A stretch of DNA of 64,000 nucleotides from Aurantiochytrium sp. KH105 (GCA_003116975.1 BGKB01000079.1:124001-188000); one strand, 5' to 3'. Shown: positions 1-10,904, numbered from the stretch's first letter. A program made the numbers and translations. Notes: generated by a model not told the origin, from the sequence alone.

Positions 1-1242
1 CGCCAAGGCGTGAACTGCAACGTGAAGATTCTCCTGCGCGGCGCGAGGAGATCTGGGAAAACAACACTCCTCCTGCGCCTTCGCGGAAAGTCTCCGCAAA
101 GCTTTGTAGACTACCACCCGACGCCAGAGATTTCGGTTGGACACGTCCACTGGCGCAACCGCATTTCAGAGGAGATTGTAAAGCTCGAGGCCTGGGATGT
201 TGTTGATATCGCTCTGACAGACCCAAATGGCGCGAGTGAGGAGGAGCTCGCTGAGATCGCACGTGAGCGAGCGTCGAATCTCGACGAAGACGCCCCTGCT
301 GCGCTTGCGGATGCGCACTTCCAAATGTTGCGACGTCGACCTTCGTCCGGAGCCACCAAAATCGTCCCGCTCGATGCACGCCAGGTTGACGTTTATCGGG
401 ACGCAGACGGCATCGTCGTCTTGTACAACCCATTAAAACGTTCTTCGTGGCAAGAGGCCCTCGAAATTGTTCGCGCTGCCCCGGCATATCTTCCATGCGT
501 TGTTCTTCGCAACTTCGCAGACCTGGAAGGTCAGACAGACCACTCCTCGGCGAGTCACGATGACCTTGTCACCATGGAAGAGGCTGCGACAGCACTTCAG
601 GAGGTCCGTGAGCTTGATGGTGCAGGTGAAAGCGGTCTCGGCGTCTTGCAGCACTTTCGATGCTCGCTCAAGGACTCATTTGGGCTTGATCTGCTCTACT
701 CGTTCTTCTCGGTCCCCTTTTTGCGACGACGACGCCAGACCCTTGCGGACCAGCTTCGGTTGACAGAAGCCAGACTTCAAGAGGCAAGCGCATCTCTCTC
801 CACAAAGGTACAAGAGCAAGATTATGCTCATTTTCTTACATCTCTATCCTCGCTTGCTCCAGTCCAAACGAAGCCGCCCATATCGACCGCAAATCACTCC
901 GCCGCGGTTCTCGGGCATACGTCATCTTCAACAAGCGCGGCTACACAAGCTCAAACGGAGAAATCCCCATCGCATGCCCTGAGGCTTGTACACCATTCCT
1001 CGACCGGCACCAACAGTTCCTCAAGTTCTAGTGCGCTAAAGCTTTCACACAGCAAGAAGCTTGCAAGCGACAAGTCTGGCGTCGAGCGCAAAAAAGTGCC
1101 ACAGGACAAGGAAAATTCGCGCGCCAAGGATGCTTTGGAGGCATTCTTGGACGACGTTGAGAGTGACGAGGACTGTGACTCAAACGACTACTATCGCGAA
1201 CAGCAAGCCTCCCGAAGTCTCGTTGAAAAGTACACGCGATGA
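1..1242 (+). CDS. RABL6: RABL6-like (Rab-like 6 / Parf) GTPase, 5' end outside window
   Basis: The reading frame is open from base 1 and has no ATG, so the 5' part lies upstream of the window; 413 codons remain. The visible start matches the RABL6 G-domain in order: a P-loop of form GARRSGKT (about visible residues 14-21), a YHPTPEI switch-I-like stretch, then LEAWDVVD where ordinary Rabs have WDTAGQ. The NKxD position reads LRNFADLE and the SAK region reads SLKDSFGL, both like RABL6 rather than classical Rabs. The C-terminal half is low-complexity and Ser-rich and ends in an acidic segment containing DALEAFLDD, similar to the C-terminal DELEAFL box of animal RABL6. In animals RABL6 is an atypical GTP-binding protein linked to trafficking and cell-cycle control; the role here is unknown. 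Stop TGA at 1240-1242. It converges on the next gene. Confidence 0.87.
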   Translation, partial: RQGVNCNVKILLRGARRSGKTTLLLRLRGKSPQSFVDYHPTPEISVGHVHWRNRISEEIVKLEAWDVVDIALTDPNGASEEELAEIARERASNLDEDAPAALADAHFQMLRRRPSSGATKIVPLDARQVDVYRDADGIVVLYNPLKRSSWQEALEIVRAAPAYLPCVVLRNFADLEGQTDHSSASHDDLVTMEEAATALQEVRELDGAGESGLGVLQHFRCSLKDSFGLDLLYSFFSVPFLRRRRQTLADQLRLTEARLQEASASLSTKVQEQDYAHFLTSLSSLAPVQTKPPISTANHSAAVLGHTSSSTSAATQAQTEKSPSHALRLVHHSSTGTNSSSSSSALKLSHSKKLASDKSGVERKKVPQDKENSRAKDALEAFLDDVESDEDCDSNDYYREQQASRSLVEKYTR

Positions 1243-1604
1243 GACACGTTTTGTGTTTCTACCATCCGGTTCCTTGTCTTCATGTTGATCGTTCCAACCT
1301 TGGTCACACGCCAAAGAGCAGAATTTTTTCTCAAGCCTATCCTTTTCATTATTTCAACTCTACTCAAAATTTTATGGCGGATCTTTCGACGTTTGAAGGA
1401 GAAACGTGTACACACTTACCTTCCCGCGAGTGTTGCTTCCCCCATACTTTTCTTTGCGCATCACAGGGACTCCGCTGTAGATCAAAACGGGCATCATTGA
1501 TCGTACAAAGGGGAACACTTGATTGTGAGCCGAATCATTTCAGCTATTCAGGTGAGCCTACTTCTCGGGTGAAAGACGATTCTTTTCGCTTGAGCCTTGA
1601 AACT
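1243..1604. other. convergent 3' intergenic gap
   Basis: These 362 bases lie between the stop codons of the RABL6-like gene and the 2723-residue gene. They are more AT-rich than the coding flanks and presumably hold both 3' UTRs and polyadenylation signals. No further gene is visible. Confidence 0.7.
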
Positions 1605-4600
1605 TTACACCGCCTTCTCGTCAGAGAACTGGGTCTCAAGGTAGACTTCAATGCCAACGAGAACGATATCGCGATCCTTTTGTTTCTCTTCTTCGGAAAG
1701 ATCTTCGTAACGGCCACGCTGCTCGTCAGTGACCCAGGGAAGCTTGCCATTGCGCTTGAGCCAGTTATCATGCTGTTCCGCGCTGGCCTTTTCGATGAAA
1801 TTCGGGGTCTTGAGCGTTTTCCGAAGGTTGCGCAATCTCTCTGCGCGAGTGTCGCCCATGGTCTGGTTCCAGCAGCGACGAATGGACTCGCAGGCAGCGT
1901 GCGAGGCAAGCAAGTTTTCCAGCTTAAAGTAGTCCGGCAACTGATGAAATTCAAGGTTCGCAATGTCATACTCGGTATTGTTGATGACCTTGATGCGAGG
2001 CTCGAATCTTCCGTCGCTGAGTCGAGCACGCTTTGATCGCCACATTTCATGGAGCTTGGTCGCCGTTGATATTTCAAAGGTTTCAAGATCATCCGAGACA
2101 GCAGTCACGTCTTCCTCATCGAGCTCAGCCATTTCTTCCTCGTCCAGAGTGAAGAGCTCTGTAGCTGATGATCGGCGACGCCGTCCCGTTGAGCTCTTGG
2201 TTGAAGAAGTCTTGGCGTCATCAACCTCACTATCGGAGTCCAGCTCGCTCTCTTGAGTTGGACCAGCATGCTCTTCGTGCGTGTTTTCGTGATGCAAATT
2301 GTTGTTCGCGAGCACAGTTCTGTCTTGGCTGGAGCGCCGCTTCTTTTTGGAAATCCAAAAGCTGAGCTCGGCTTCGCGCCGGGCGTCGATCGAGTTGCGT
2401 GATTCGAGCAGCTCGAGAAGCAAGGTCAGCTTCTCGGAAAGCGAACGCTCGTCAGTCTTGGTGCCCTCCTCCGCAGTGGAGCTGTCGGCACCGTCTTCGT
2501 CGGAGCTCTTTTGCCAAATTTTGAGGCGCGTTTGAGCTTGCGTAGAGGAGTGGTCGAGGGCAGACCACAGATTTGTACGTTCCATAAGGGAGTAAAACTC
2601 GACGATGGTCTCCACACCAAAGAACTCGAGTTGCTCGGGGGTCGGGATGCTGATGAGTTCCGCGACGCGGCCGAGGGCTTCAAGAAAATCTTGATAGCTG
2701 AGCGCAATCATCGGTTCCCACTCTGCAACCCAATTGACCACGTTCGTAGTCGAGAGCACAAACGCAAAGGTGGACTCACGAATAGTAAAATTGGCTGTGA
2801 AGAGCCCCAGATTACGAAGACCTTGATTCCACTCTTGAATCGCAAGTCGTTCCTTTTCTAGCCCTCCCCAACGCGAAGAACGTTGCGTTGTGCCAGCCAT
2901 TTCTGTAAACCACTGCATAAGCATGGAGCGGTGCGCTTGAATCACGGCAGAGACATCCTCAGTGTAGAGATACCGAACACGCCAGCTATCAAAGTCGAGA
3001 ACAGTCTCGGGCCCGAGATAGCGAACCACGTGTACCTGAATGAAATGATCGAGAGCAGCAGCAATTGAAGGATTTTCCGAGTTGCAGTACTTGGCGTGCG
3101 CGATGCGAAGGATAACGTCAAGAAACTCATGACGCATGAGTCTGCGGCACCGCTTGAGGCTGAGGGGATCACACTGCTCGTTAAGACGACGTACCTTGGC
3201 ATCCTTGTCATCAGGGACCATGCTCGCTACACGAATGAAAATATTCATACAATCATGTGTGAACGTCGATCCCTTTTTCTCGAGGACGTGGATGTCCGTG
3301 AGAAGCCGCAAAAAGGAGGGAGGCAGCATCGCAAAGGGATTCTGTGGAGTGAGAGCGCAATAAAAGCGATAAATTGAGAGAAGCAGCGGCGAAGCACCAA
3401 TGAGAAGATCTCTGGCGATCTCGGCATCCTCGGGGTCAAAGTGGTCGAGAAAATCGCGGAAGCCCTTCTTTTTCATGTTCAATTCCCAGTCGACGCTCGC
3501 GCATGCCTTTGCAATGGGATTCTCGTCGAGAAATGCCCGCCGGCCATCAAAGGCTTCAACGCAAAGCTGCGGGCCTTCGTCTTCCTCCTGGGCGCCCTCA
3601 ATGAGACGCACGATACGCCCAGGAACCCGAATAGCGAACGGTAGCGTATCGTCAAGTACGCATCCATTGGGAGTCCAACATACACCCGTTTCGGCCTGGC
3701 CTCGCTCGAGATGAGCGAGTTCATTGAGCGGCTCGCCGAGCACAGGAGGAGGGGTGCGAGCGCCGTCTTCGTGATTTTGACTATACACCTGAGGAGGCTC
3801 GGGTCGTTGAATTTTCTGGAAGACCTTTGGCTCGAGTTTGCCCACAAGTGAACGTGTGTCCACGAACATACCACTTCCACCGTCTGGAAGCCCTGGCAAC
3901 GCATCGAGAATCTGTCGCGCGGAGAGATGCACGTCAACCGCTCTTTCAGCGTCGTCCTCGTTCTCGTCATGTTGAAGCGAGGCATCCACGTCGATTCTCC
4001 CAAGATGGACGAGGTCATGGGGGGACGGAGGCGCACCGAGCTTGTCAAAGTCCAGGTAAAGGTCAATGATGTTACGTGGGCCATTGAAAAACACGTATCC
4101 ACGGCGACCCTCGGGAGCCTCATAGAGTGTGAGTTCTTCATGGACGCGCGCGCCTTCTACATGCCCAAAGAGCGCCATTTTATCGCGCTTGAGACGCTGC
4201 GAGTTGCGAGGATGCTGGAGAGCGCGAGCAACAAATTGCGCTGGTGTCTCTTGAGCTGCAGCAACCTCGCTGCCCGCTGGCGCAAAGCAAAAGGTTTCGC
4301 GTTCAACGGTGACAGACGTCACGCCAATGTCTTTAATGTTGGGCGCCCAGGGGTCCACCGATAATTTCGCAGCCTGGTCTGCTTCTTGCCAAAGGGACTT
4401 GACAGGGGAGCGCAAACGTTGATGAAGTTTTTCGTTGGCCGCGGCAAATTGCGCGCGAGAAAATGCTGTGAACCTGGAGTGGCGGTTCGTCGGTCCTGCA
4501 ACAGTCTCATGAAACCAAATGCGACTTCCGCTCTTTTCGTCGGGGCCGATTGAGGAAGACTTCCAAGGAGGCAAGAGAAGTGGCGAGCCAGCTGCGGCAA

Positions 4601-7600
4601 AGGGTCGCTTGGTGGACTGTGGTGGAGTAGGCTTGGGTGTTCTTGCTGCGCTAGTCTTCACTCCTGTTGCGCTGTTTGCCCCCGGTGACCGAGCCGTCGG
4701 CGAGCGACGCGTATTTGTCTTGTTGGTGCGGGCCCATGCACGTTCTTTCGCGAGACGAAACTGCATTTCGAGATCATGCTCTTCGTCAAAAGACTCCGAA
4801 TTTGCATTGTCGCGCTCGTATGGAACGAGGGAAGAAGTCATGTCGCGAGCAAGATGGTCGTTGGCACGCAAAGCCGATTTGGCTCTTTGACTTTTCGAAG
4901 GGGCTGCATTCAGTGGCGACGCATTCGGGGCGAAAATGATGGACCGAAAAGGCCAAAGCAGGGAGCGGTCCGGAGAGGTAATTCTTTGCGGGGTAGACTC
5001 GAGGACAAGACGATGCGCTCGAAAGGCGCTCATGGCTTTGCACAGATCGTCTTCTTCCTTTGGACAAGGCCCTCGCCCGCTTTGAGGCATAATATCCTGA
5101 GATTCACGGTCCGAAGAAGAGCGAGATGCTCTCGGAAGTAGATTGTTGGAAGCGTCTTCGCGCAGACTTGACTCGAGCTCGGCGAGCCAGCGAGAAAAGG
5201 CGCAACGAACGTCCCTTCTCGACTTTGTGACTGCTTTTGCAATACGAGAGCTGCCGACGTCGCTGCGATCATCCTCTTCTGTGGCCTGTGCCAGGGTTGC
5301 CTGCCAGTCTGCATCCGATAGCGCGGCCCATCCCGATATTTCTTTGGCACGGAGCTCTGCTTGATATATTTTGGGTCGGTTGGCAGTGTTTTCGGCCAGA
5401 AGTTGCAAGAGCGCAGAAAGGAGATCTTGCAGGTCGGGTGTCTGGGAATCAGCAGCAACCCAGCACCCGACGAGAAGGCGGTAGAACCCAAGTTTTGCGA
5501 TCTCCTTTTGTCCAACATCCGATTCTGCATACTTGAGAAGGGCGAGGAGCGCGGCCCGACGTTCTTTGTGCGAGCTTTTGGTGGCAAGTTCGAGAAGCTG
5601 CGTCGCCCGTCCACTGTTTTTGAGGAGCTGCTGATGCTCCTCGGAGAGCGGCAGCCGAGCCATTAGGGTTGCACCAGTGGTTCGCAGGACCTCGGTGTCT
5701 TCATCGAGGTGATGTATGGCGAGTTTGAGCAAATTGGAGGCTCGAAGCTTTTGCTTGAGAACGCCTCTTTGCGTAAGGACGCGCGGATCTTTGAGGGTTC
5801 GTATTCTGTGCGCAAGATGCGCGAGGAGGTTTGTACTTCGCTCACGAACCTGAGGGCACATTGCGCGCGAATAACTGCATTTGTACAGAATATCGAGCAT
5901 GAAGGCATTGGCCGGTTTGGCAGGAATTATGAGAAGAACAGGCGAGAAGTCCACTGCCAGCCACAAAAGGTTAAGAGCCTGCAAGGCAATTCGTTGCATG
6001 ATGTCTTTGGCGGGACCAGCAAGCTGTACCGACTGTCGGGCCACCCGTCCGCAACGTTCACGCGCGGCGACAATAGTATCGACAATATCGCAGGCGGTCT
6101 GCACGGCTCCGTGCAGGAGCAAATCCTCGAATAGTGAAGCACGGACGGACGCTTGACGAAGAGAATCACCCTGAAACACGAGAAGCCACAAGGCGCTTAG
6201 ACTCGCTTCGATATTTTCGAGTCGCGCGAGACTTCTCTGAGCTACTTCTGGTCCTGCCTTTGCGATGTCACGAACCGCCCGGTGAATAATTCCCAACAAA
6301 GTTCCGACCGCATTTTGCTGAGAGATGAAGAGAGTGGCATTTTCTTGATGTCGCGCAAGACACCACGTTGCCATGGCAAGACTCGAGACGCACTTCGCGA
6401 AATGTAGCTCATCATTTGCTGCAAACGCAGCAAGTTGATAGACCAGTGTAGAGATGACGTCGCTTGACACCGCCTTGAGATGATTGTTCGACGTCAGTGC
6501 ATCCGAAGCGGCGTCGAGCTTCGCTTCGGGTACTACCGCAGACGTTGCAGCAGGTCTTTGCGATGCGTCGGGTGACAGTGGCTTCTTTGACATGGGCGGC
6601 TTCTGGGGCGACGACGGCGCTCTTGATTTCGACGCTGCCTCTAAAAAGGCCGAGACATCACTTGTTCCCGTACCAGAGCCAGAACCAGTAGCGGCTGCAC
6701 TAAGAGCAGATGTAGCAGTTGCGGCTGCAACAATGTCACCTTTTCTTGCCGCTATGGCAGCGAGCGCCGGTGATGCTGGCGCACTTGGCTGCTGCAAGGT
6801 ATTCTTTGGTAAAGCTTCAAGTGGTCTGTTCAAGTCAACAGTGTCTGCATTAGCATCGGGGAGCACTGGCCCAAAAGTAAAGAGCATGATGGCTCCGGCC
6901 AAGAGGACATGGGTGGTTTTGCTTCGCGCAAATTGCCAGGACGAACGGCACGAGGTGAGATGAGATAGAAGCATGTGAAGTCCGCCATTTGAGTCGACGA
7001 GATCATGACCCTGCTGCGTTTTCGCAAGCAGGTTGATGAGACTGCGAGCCATGGACTCTTCGACAGCTGCGCTCGTCGCATTCTGCACAGCAATTGGGGT
7101 GAGCACCGGCAGTGCAGGCCAATAAGGAAAGGGCGAAGCTTGAGGCTGCGGAACATTGAGTCGATGAAGTGCAATGTCGTCGTGAACAGAAAGTTGGTCG
7201 CACTTACCATTCGAGAATAATTGGTTGCGTGCATTCACATCTATATCCGCATCGTCTCTGCATACGCGCCGCGCAGATATAAATTTGGACGTGGCTCTGC
7301 GACGAAAGCTGTTAAAGAGTGTTGAAGCGTCCTCGTGGGTTTCGTGACTTTGCGCTACGTCGGACACTACCGCTGAAGTTCCCCTGCGAAGCAAGCGCGC
7401 AGCAATTTGCGGCACGTCGAGGAGTCGCTCTGTGGCAATAGCGGCCAGACAAAGCGCTTCTTCGAGGCGATGTTGCGTTCTGGGGCAATGCTGGGATGTC
7501 TCAACAAGGTACAAGCGCAGCCAGCCCTCATGCCCGAAGCCGAGGAAATGGGCAAGAAAGTTGAAAACTGCGTCGAGCTCACGGTCCTGAACGGAGGAAG

Positions 7601-9776
7601 CATGATTTTTGCATCGTACGAAAAGGTCACGACTGCTGACACATTGTTTGTTCATGGCGATGGACCAGACGGAGCAGGAGTTGATGACATGAAATATGAC
7701 TTCAAGCACGTATGCGTCCGTAGAGTTGGGGAGATGATCCTTGGTCTCGTGCGACATCCACTGTATACCTTTGGAAGCAGAAAGCTCATTGGTCTCTCCA
7801 TAGGCTTCGCCGAGATATCCCTTGGCAGGAACACTTGATTCTGGCTTTGATGAGAAACTCCGTGGCTCGTCTCCAAGACCAGCAACAGCAATAGATGCAG
7901 ACGCAATCGAAGCTTGCGAACCCATCCGATGAAATGTGCCTTCACCTGCGGAGCTTGCGTCGAGCGAGTGTGCCTCGGTTCCTAGGACGAGGTCTCGAAG
8001 TCTGCGCAGCGAAGGTGCGAAGTGGGATACGCGAGCCTCGACACGGCGAGCGATCTTGGCCAGGGCCCAGCGGCCAAGCCCGACAACTCCGGAAGGGACG
8101 ACCTTTGATGCGAGAAGAAAATCTCGCAGAGGATGCAAAATGGGCAACGTGTTGGGATCATGCTTTGTCTGGATATGAACCCTCCCTGTGCATTTTTTAG
8201 CGCGACAAAGCTTATCCTGCAGTTCTGCGCCATGGGCGATTTGCGCGACGAGAACTGCGGCGCCAAGTTTGCAGGCTACGTCGGTACAGGCAGGTGTTGC
8301 GGCGCGCTGAGCAATTTCTCGCAAGAAATCACCGAGCGCGGTGGTACTTGCTCTTGCGTTGCCGATCGTAACTGACTTGACGGAGCTGGCACGTTTTCGT
8401 TTTGTTCGGCGTCGCCTTGAGCTCGACAATTCGCGCGTGAGCTCGGTGCAAGAGTAGGATTGCAGCTCACAGGGCGCAGAGACAGTGGGGTAATTTCCAG
8501 CGCCAGTGCCAGCGTTGTGCGCCTGTTTCGCCTCGTCCGCAACCGTGGCAGACAATGCCGCAGAAACGTTGAGAATCGGCAAATAAACGCCGAGAATAGC
8601 TTCGCAGATTTCCGGCGATGCGCCAGACTGTATGCATGCGGCGAAGAATCCGAGCTGATCGAGCGCTGGTGCGATGCACATGGGGTCAGAGGCGAAATGA
8701 GCAAGCATGCGCAAGAGCAAAAGCGCGGCTTGTGGAGGGGGATAGGACACGAGGTTGGCAATGTTGTTGTGGATCACGTGAAAGACACGTTGCGGTGCCT
8801 CGAGTTGCTTGAGACGCTGATACGTACCGGTCGTGGTCAGTGCGAGTGCCTGAAGTGCGCCCGCAGCAATGGCCTGCGTGGGATGATTGCGCTCTGCGCG
8901 TTCAAGAAAGGTGAGTATCTGCTCAAGACGTTCGTCGGAAAAGGATGCGTGATTTTCAGCATGAAGTGCTAGTTCCCAGAGCTCATGAAGGCCTTGGGCG
9001 TGATGATCCCGAACGTCTTGCAGTTGCTGTGACGGGTCGGCTTGGAAGTGAGTTTCGCCCGCATTGAGGCGAAGCACGGCATACCGGAGTTTGCCTTTGC
9101 CCAGGAGGAAACGATCGATTTGGGTAAATGCTGCGCGAAGCTTTGCCGCGCGGCGGTTAGGCGCATTGAGCAGCCAGCGCTGAAGCACGGCGCAAAAGTT
9201 CTTGTCCGAGACGACGGGAAGCCAATTTGCTGATGTGATGCGCAGCAGGTGCTCGGCAATCTTGTGCCGGTGGTCAGTGAGTTCGAGGAATGCAAATGCG
9301 CGCTGCGTGTCGAGGCCGAGCGCATCAACGTCGACGAAAAGGTCGACCTTGGCTGCATCCTGAAGACTTGGTGTACCAGGACAGCTGAGCTCGATGAATT
9401 TATATAATGCGTCGAGCGTTTTGAATCGGAGTGAGGCGTCGCTAGGTTGCAGGTCGGCGGTGCGTCGGGTGCGTTTCCTACTGAGCTGACCCTTGCGCTG
9501 GTGCGTCTTGGTCTCGTTTCCGGTATCTGTGAGGTGCTCTCGGTGGAGGATGATTTCGTCATGGGTGCCGTTCCTCCCGGCGCGACGAGCTTGCTGCTGC
9601 GCGCCTTCGTCGTCTTCGTCGACAAGGGCCAAACTAAAGCAGGGTTCGCCTTGATGCTTCGTTTCTCCGTTTTGAGGTCCGAAACCATTGCTTGTGGCGC
9701 CGCGTCCTAGCGTGCGCATGCGGGCACGCAGACGAGATTTTCCTCCGGAAGCTGCCGACGAGGATGCGAACGACAT
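1605..9776 (-). CDS. giant single-exon armadillo-like helical-repeat protein, function unknown
   Basis: A 2723-residue open frame begins at an ATG (9776-9774, followed by SFASSSAASGG) and has no evident intron. The N-terminal ~1600 residues are mostly paired helices rich in Leu/Ala, the look of an ARM/HEAT solenoid, broken by Ser/Ala/Thr-rich linkers (for example around the AATGSGSGTG stretch). A basic linker follows. A globular C-terminal third then contains IWFHETVAGP, YVFFNGPRNIIDLYLDFD, FAMLPPSFLRLLTDIHVLEK and LSYQDFLEALGRVAELI. The last ~350 residues alternate helical segments with acidic and Ser-rich tracts. I do not recognise a named family. The large ARM scaffold with a conserved C-terminal domain would suit a ciliary/flagellar or cytoskeletal scaffold, but that is a guess. 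Codon usage is mixed, less GC3-biased than the ribosomal or Rab genes nearby. Confidence 0.88.
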   Translation of the reverse strand: MSFASSSAASGGKSRLRARMRTLGRGATSNGFGPQNGETKHQGEPCFSLALVDEDDEGAQQQARRAGRNGTHDEIILHREHLTDTGNETKTHQRKGQLSRKRTRRTADLQPSDASLRFKTLDALYKFIELSCPGTPSLQDAAKVDLFVDVDALGLDTQRAFAFLELTDHRHKIAEHLLRITSANWLPVVSDKNFCAVLQRWLLNAPNRRAAKLRAAFTQIDRFLLGKGKLRYAVLRLNAGETHFQADPSQQLQDVRDHHAQGLHELWELALHAENHASFSDERLEQILTFLERAERNHPTQAIAAGALQALALTTTGTYQRLKQLEAPQRVFHVIHNNIANLVSYPPPQAALLLLRMLAHFASDPMCIAPALDQLGFFAACIQSGASPEICEAILGVYLPILNVSAALSATVADEAKQAHNAGTGAGNYPTVSAPCELQSYSCTELTRELSSSRRRRTKRKRASSVKSVTIGNARASTTALGDFLREIAQRAATPACTDVACKLGAAVLVAQIAHGAELQDKLCRAKKCTGRVHIQTKHDPNTLPILHPLRDFLLASKVVPSGVVGLGRWALAKIARRVEARVSHFAPSLRRLRDLVLGTEAHSLDASSAGEGTFHRMGSQASIASASIAVAGLGDEPRSFSSKPESSVPAKGYLGEAYGETNELSASKGIQWMSHETKDHLPNSTDAYVLEVIFHVINSCSVWSIAMNKQCVSSRDLFVRCKNHASSVQDRELDAVFNFLAHFLGFGHEGWLRLYLVETSQHCPRTQHRLEEALCLAAIATERLLDVPQIAARLLRRGTSAVVSDVAQSHETHEDASTLFNSFRRRATSKFISARRVCRDDADIDVNARNQLFSNGKCDQLSVHDDIALHRLNVPQPQASPFPYWPALPVLTPIAVQNATSAAVEESMARSLINLLAKTQQGHDLVDSNGGLHMLLSHLTSCRSSWQFARSKTTHVLLAGAIMLFTFGPVLPDANADTVDLNRPLEALPKNTLQQPSAPASPALAAIAARKGDIVAAATATSALSAAATGSGSGTGTSDVSAFLEAASKSRAPSSPQKPPMSKKPLSPDASQRPAATSAVVPEAKLDAASDALTSNNHLKAVSSDVISTLVYQLAAFAANDELHFAKCVSSLAMATWCLARHQENATLFISQQNAVGTLLGIIHRAVRDIAKAGPEVAQRSLARLENIEASLSALWLLVFQGDSLRQASVRASLFEDLLLHGAVQTACDIVDTIVAARERCGRVARQSVQLAGPAKDIMQRIALQALNLLWLAVDFSPVLLIIPAKPANAFMLDILYKCSYSRAMCPQVRERSTNLLAHLAHRIRTLKDPRVLTQRGVLKQKLRASNLLKLAIHHLDEDTEVLRTTGATLMARLPLSEEHQQLLKNSGRATQLLELATKSSHKERRAALLALLKYAESDVGQKEIAKLGFYRLLVGCWVAADSQTPDLQDLLSALLQLLAENTANRPKIYQAELRAKEISGWAALSDADWQATLAQATEEDDRSDVGSSRIAKAVTKSRRDVRCAFSRWLAELESSLREDASNNLLPRASRSSSDRESQDIMPQSGRGPCPKEEDDLCKAMSAFRAHRLVLESTPQRITSPDRSLLWPFRSIIFAPNASPLNAAPSKSQRAKSALRANDHLARDMTSSLVPYERDNANSESFDEEHDLEMQFRLAKERAWARTNKTNTRRSPTARSPGANSATGVKTSAARTPKPTPPQSTKRPFAAAGSPLLLPPWKSSSIGPDEKSGSRIWFHETVAGPTNRHSRFTAFSRAQFAAANEKLHQRLRSPVKSLWQEADQAAKLSVDPWAPNIKDIGVTSVTVERETFCFAPAGSEVAAAQETPAQFVARALQHPRNSQRLKRDKMALFGHVEGARVHEELTLYEAPEGRRGYVFFNGPRNIIDLYLDFDKLGAPPSPHDLVHLGRIDVDASLQHDENEDDAERAVDVHLSARQILDALPGLPDGGSGMFVDTRSLVGKLEPKVFQKIQRPEPPQVYSQNHEDGARTPPPVLGEPLNELAHLERGQAETGVCWTPNGCVLDDTLPFAIRVPGRIVRLIEGAQEEDEGPQLCVEAFDGRRAFLDENPIAKACASVDWELNMKKKGFRDFLDHFDPEDAEIARDLLIGASPLLLSIYRFYCALTPQNPFAMLPPSFLRLLTDIHVLEKKGSTFTHDCMNIFIRVASMVPDDKDAKVRRLNEQCDPLSLKRCRRLMRHEFLDVILRIAHAKYCNSENPSIAAALDHFIQVHVVRYLGPETVLDFDSWRVRYLYTEDVSAVIQAHRSMLMQWFTEMAGTTQRSSRWGGLEKERLAIQEWNQGLRNLGLFTANFTIRESTFAFVLSTTNVVNWVAEWEPMIALSYQDFLEALGRVAELISIPTPEQLEFFGVETIVEFYSLMERTNLWSALDHSSTQAQTRLKIWQKSSDEDGADSSTAEEGTKTDERSLSEKLTLLLELLESRNSIDARREAELSFWISKKKRRSSQDRTVLANNNLHHENTHEEHAGPTQESELDSDSEVDDAKTSSTKSSTGRRRRSSATELFTLDEEEMAELDEEDVTAVSDDLETFEISTATKLHEMWRSKRARLSDGRFEPRIKVINNTEYDIANLEFHQLPDYFKLENLLASHAACESIRRCWNQTMGDTRAERLRNLRKTLKTPNFIEKASAEQHDNWLKRNGKLPWVTDEQRGRYEDLSEEEKQKDRDIVLVGIEVYLETQFSDEKAV

Positions 9777-10904
9777 GGCGGCATGCCTCGAGGCGTCGCC
9801 GTTCGTCTGCGTCAGTCAGTCGTCACGACCAGCCAAGGCTGGCGAGCGATGCGAGGGAGCACACACGGCGAAGGAAAATGCGCTGCACGCTTCTTAATCC
9901 CGCAGAACCTGGCTCTCTATGAAGGTGCTACGAGCGAGGCCTTTGCGATCGCGACAATCTTGTGCATGTACGAGTAGTACAAGACGGGCATCAACGGACC
10001 CCGGGTTCTATGCACCAGATCAGGCAGTACACACTATGCTCGTTCCGTATTTCCGGACTTCAATACCGGTATTCCGGGTTATTGGGGTGGCAAAGGCTCC
10101 CTCCCCCTTTTGTCCGCCCTCCTCTCAACAATTCCCCGCAGGTCCCGGTGGCTTTCGAAGGAGTACTCATCCTCCAGTGCATCCGACTGCTCCACAGGAA
10201 CGCGCGCCGAAGCGGCCGAGATTCCGACCGAACTGCTTCCGCGGCGATTCCGCACTTTCTGCCTCGCGGCACAAGTGCTCTATCGCCGTTACACGACCTG
10301 CCTCGCGCGCCTCCACTGGCGCCGCCCCTCCTCTCCCGCCACTGACCCACACCTTCCCCCGGCCCCCTCTGGCGTTTCCTCCGCGCTCGGCCTCGCCTCC
10401 GCCGCCAGCACAGGCAGGCCGCTTCCGCGCCGCCTGCCCGCCTGCCCGCCCTCCTGCCTCCCTGCCCGCCGGCATCGGCGCCGCCTTCGCCTTCGCGCCC
10501 GCCTTGCATGCGCCTCTCTCTCCCGGCGGCCGCGGCGGCCGCGGCGAGAAAGACAGGCGCGCGCGAGGGCTGGCGCGCGCTGCCGGTGGCGGCTCGGCTG
10601 GGGCCCGTTTCTCCCTCGCTTCTTTCTCCGTCTCTCTTCTTCATTCGCCTGGCTGTGCAAGCGAGATAGCACAGCGGTGCAGAGGCAAGGCAAGAACAGC
10701 ACTATTATTAGCGAGCTCGCTGCGTCCACTGCCAGCCGTCCGGGCCGAGACACAAACCTCTAACCGGAGAAACGCGCGAGGCCGAGCGAGCGAGCGCGCG
10801 AGCGGAGCGGAGAGCGAGCGAGCGGAGCGGGCGGCGAGCGAGCGGGCGCGCGGCGGCGAGCGGGGCGCGGAAGGGCAGGGCAGCGCAGCGCAGGGCTCGG
10901 CGCG
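9777..10904. promoter_or_regulatory. divergent upstream region between the giant ARM gene and the DUF1664 gene
   Basis: About 1.13 kb separates two outward-facing start codons, so it must hold both promoters. It becomes very GC-rich towards the DUF1664 start, with GCGAGCGAGCG runs at about 10780-10870 and pyrimidine-rich stretches at about 10090-10520. One CAAGTG (10272-10277) is the reverse of the CACTTG motif that clusters upstream of other genes here. Open frames crossing this stretch in several phases are explained by its low stop-codon density. Confidence 0.6.
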
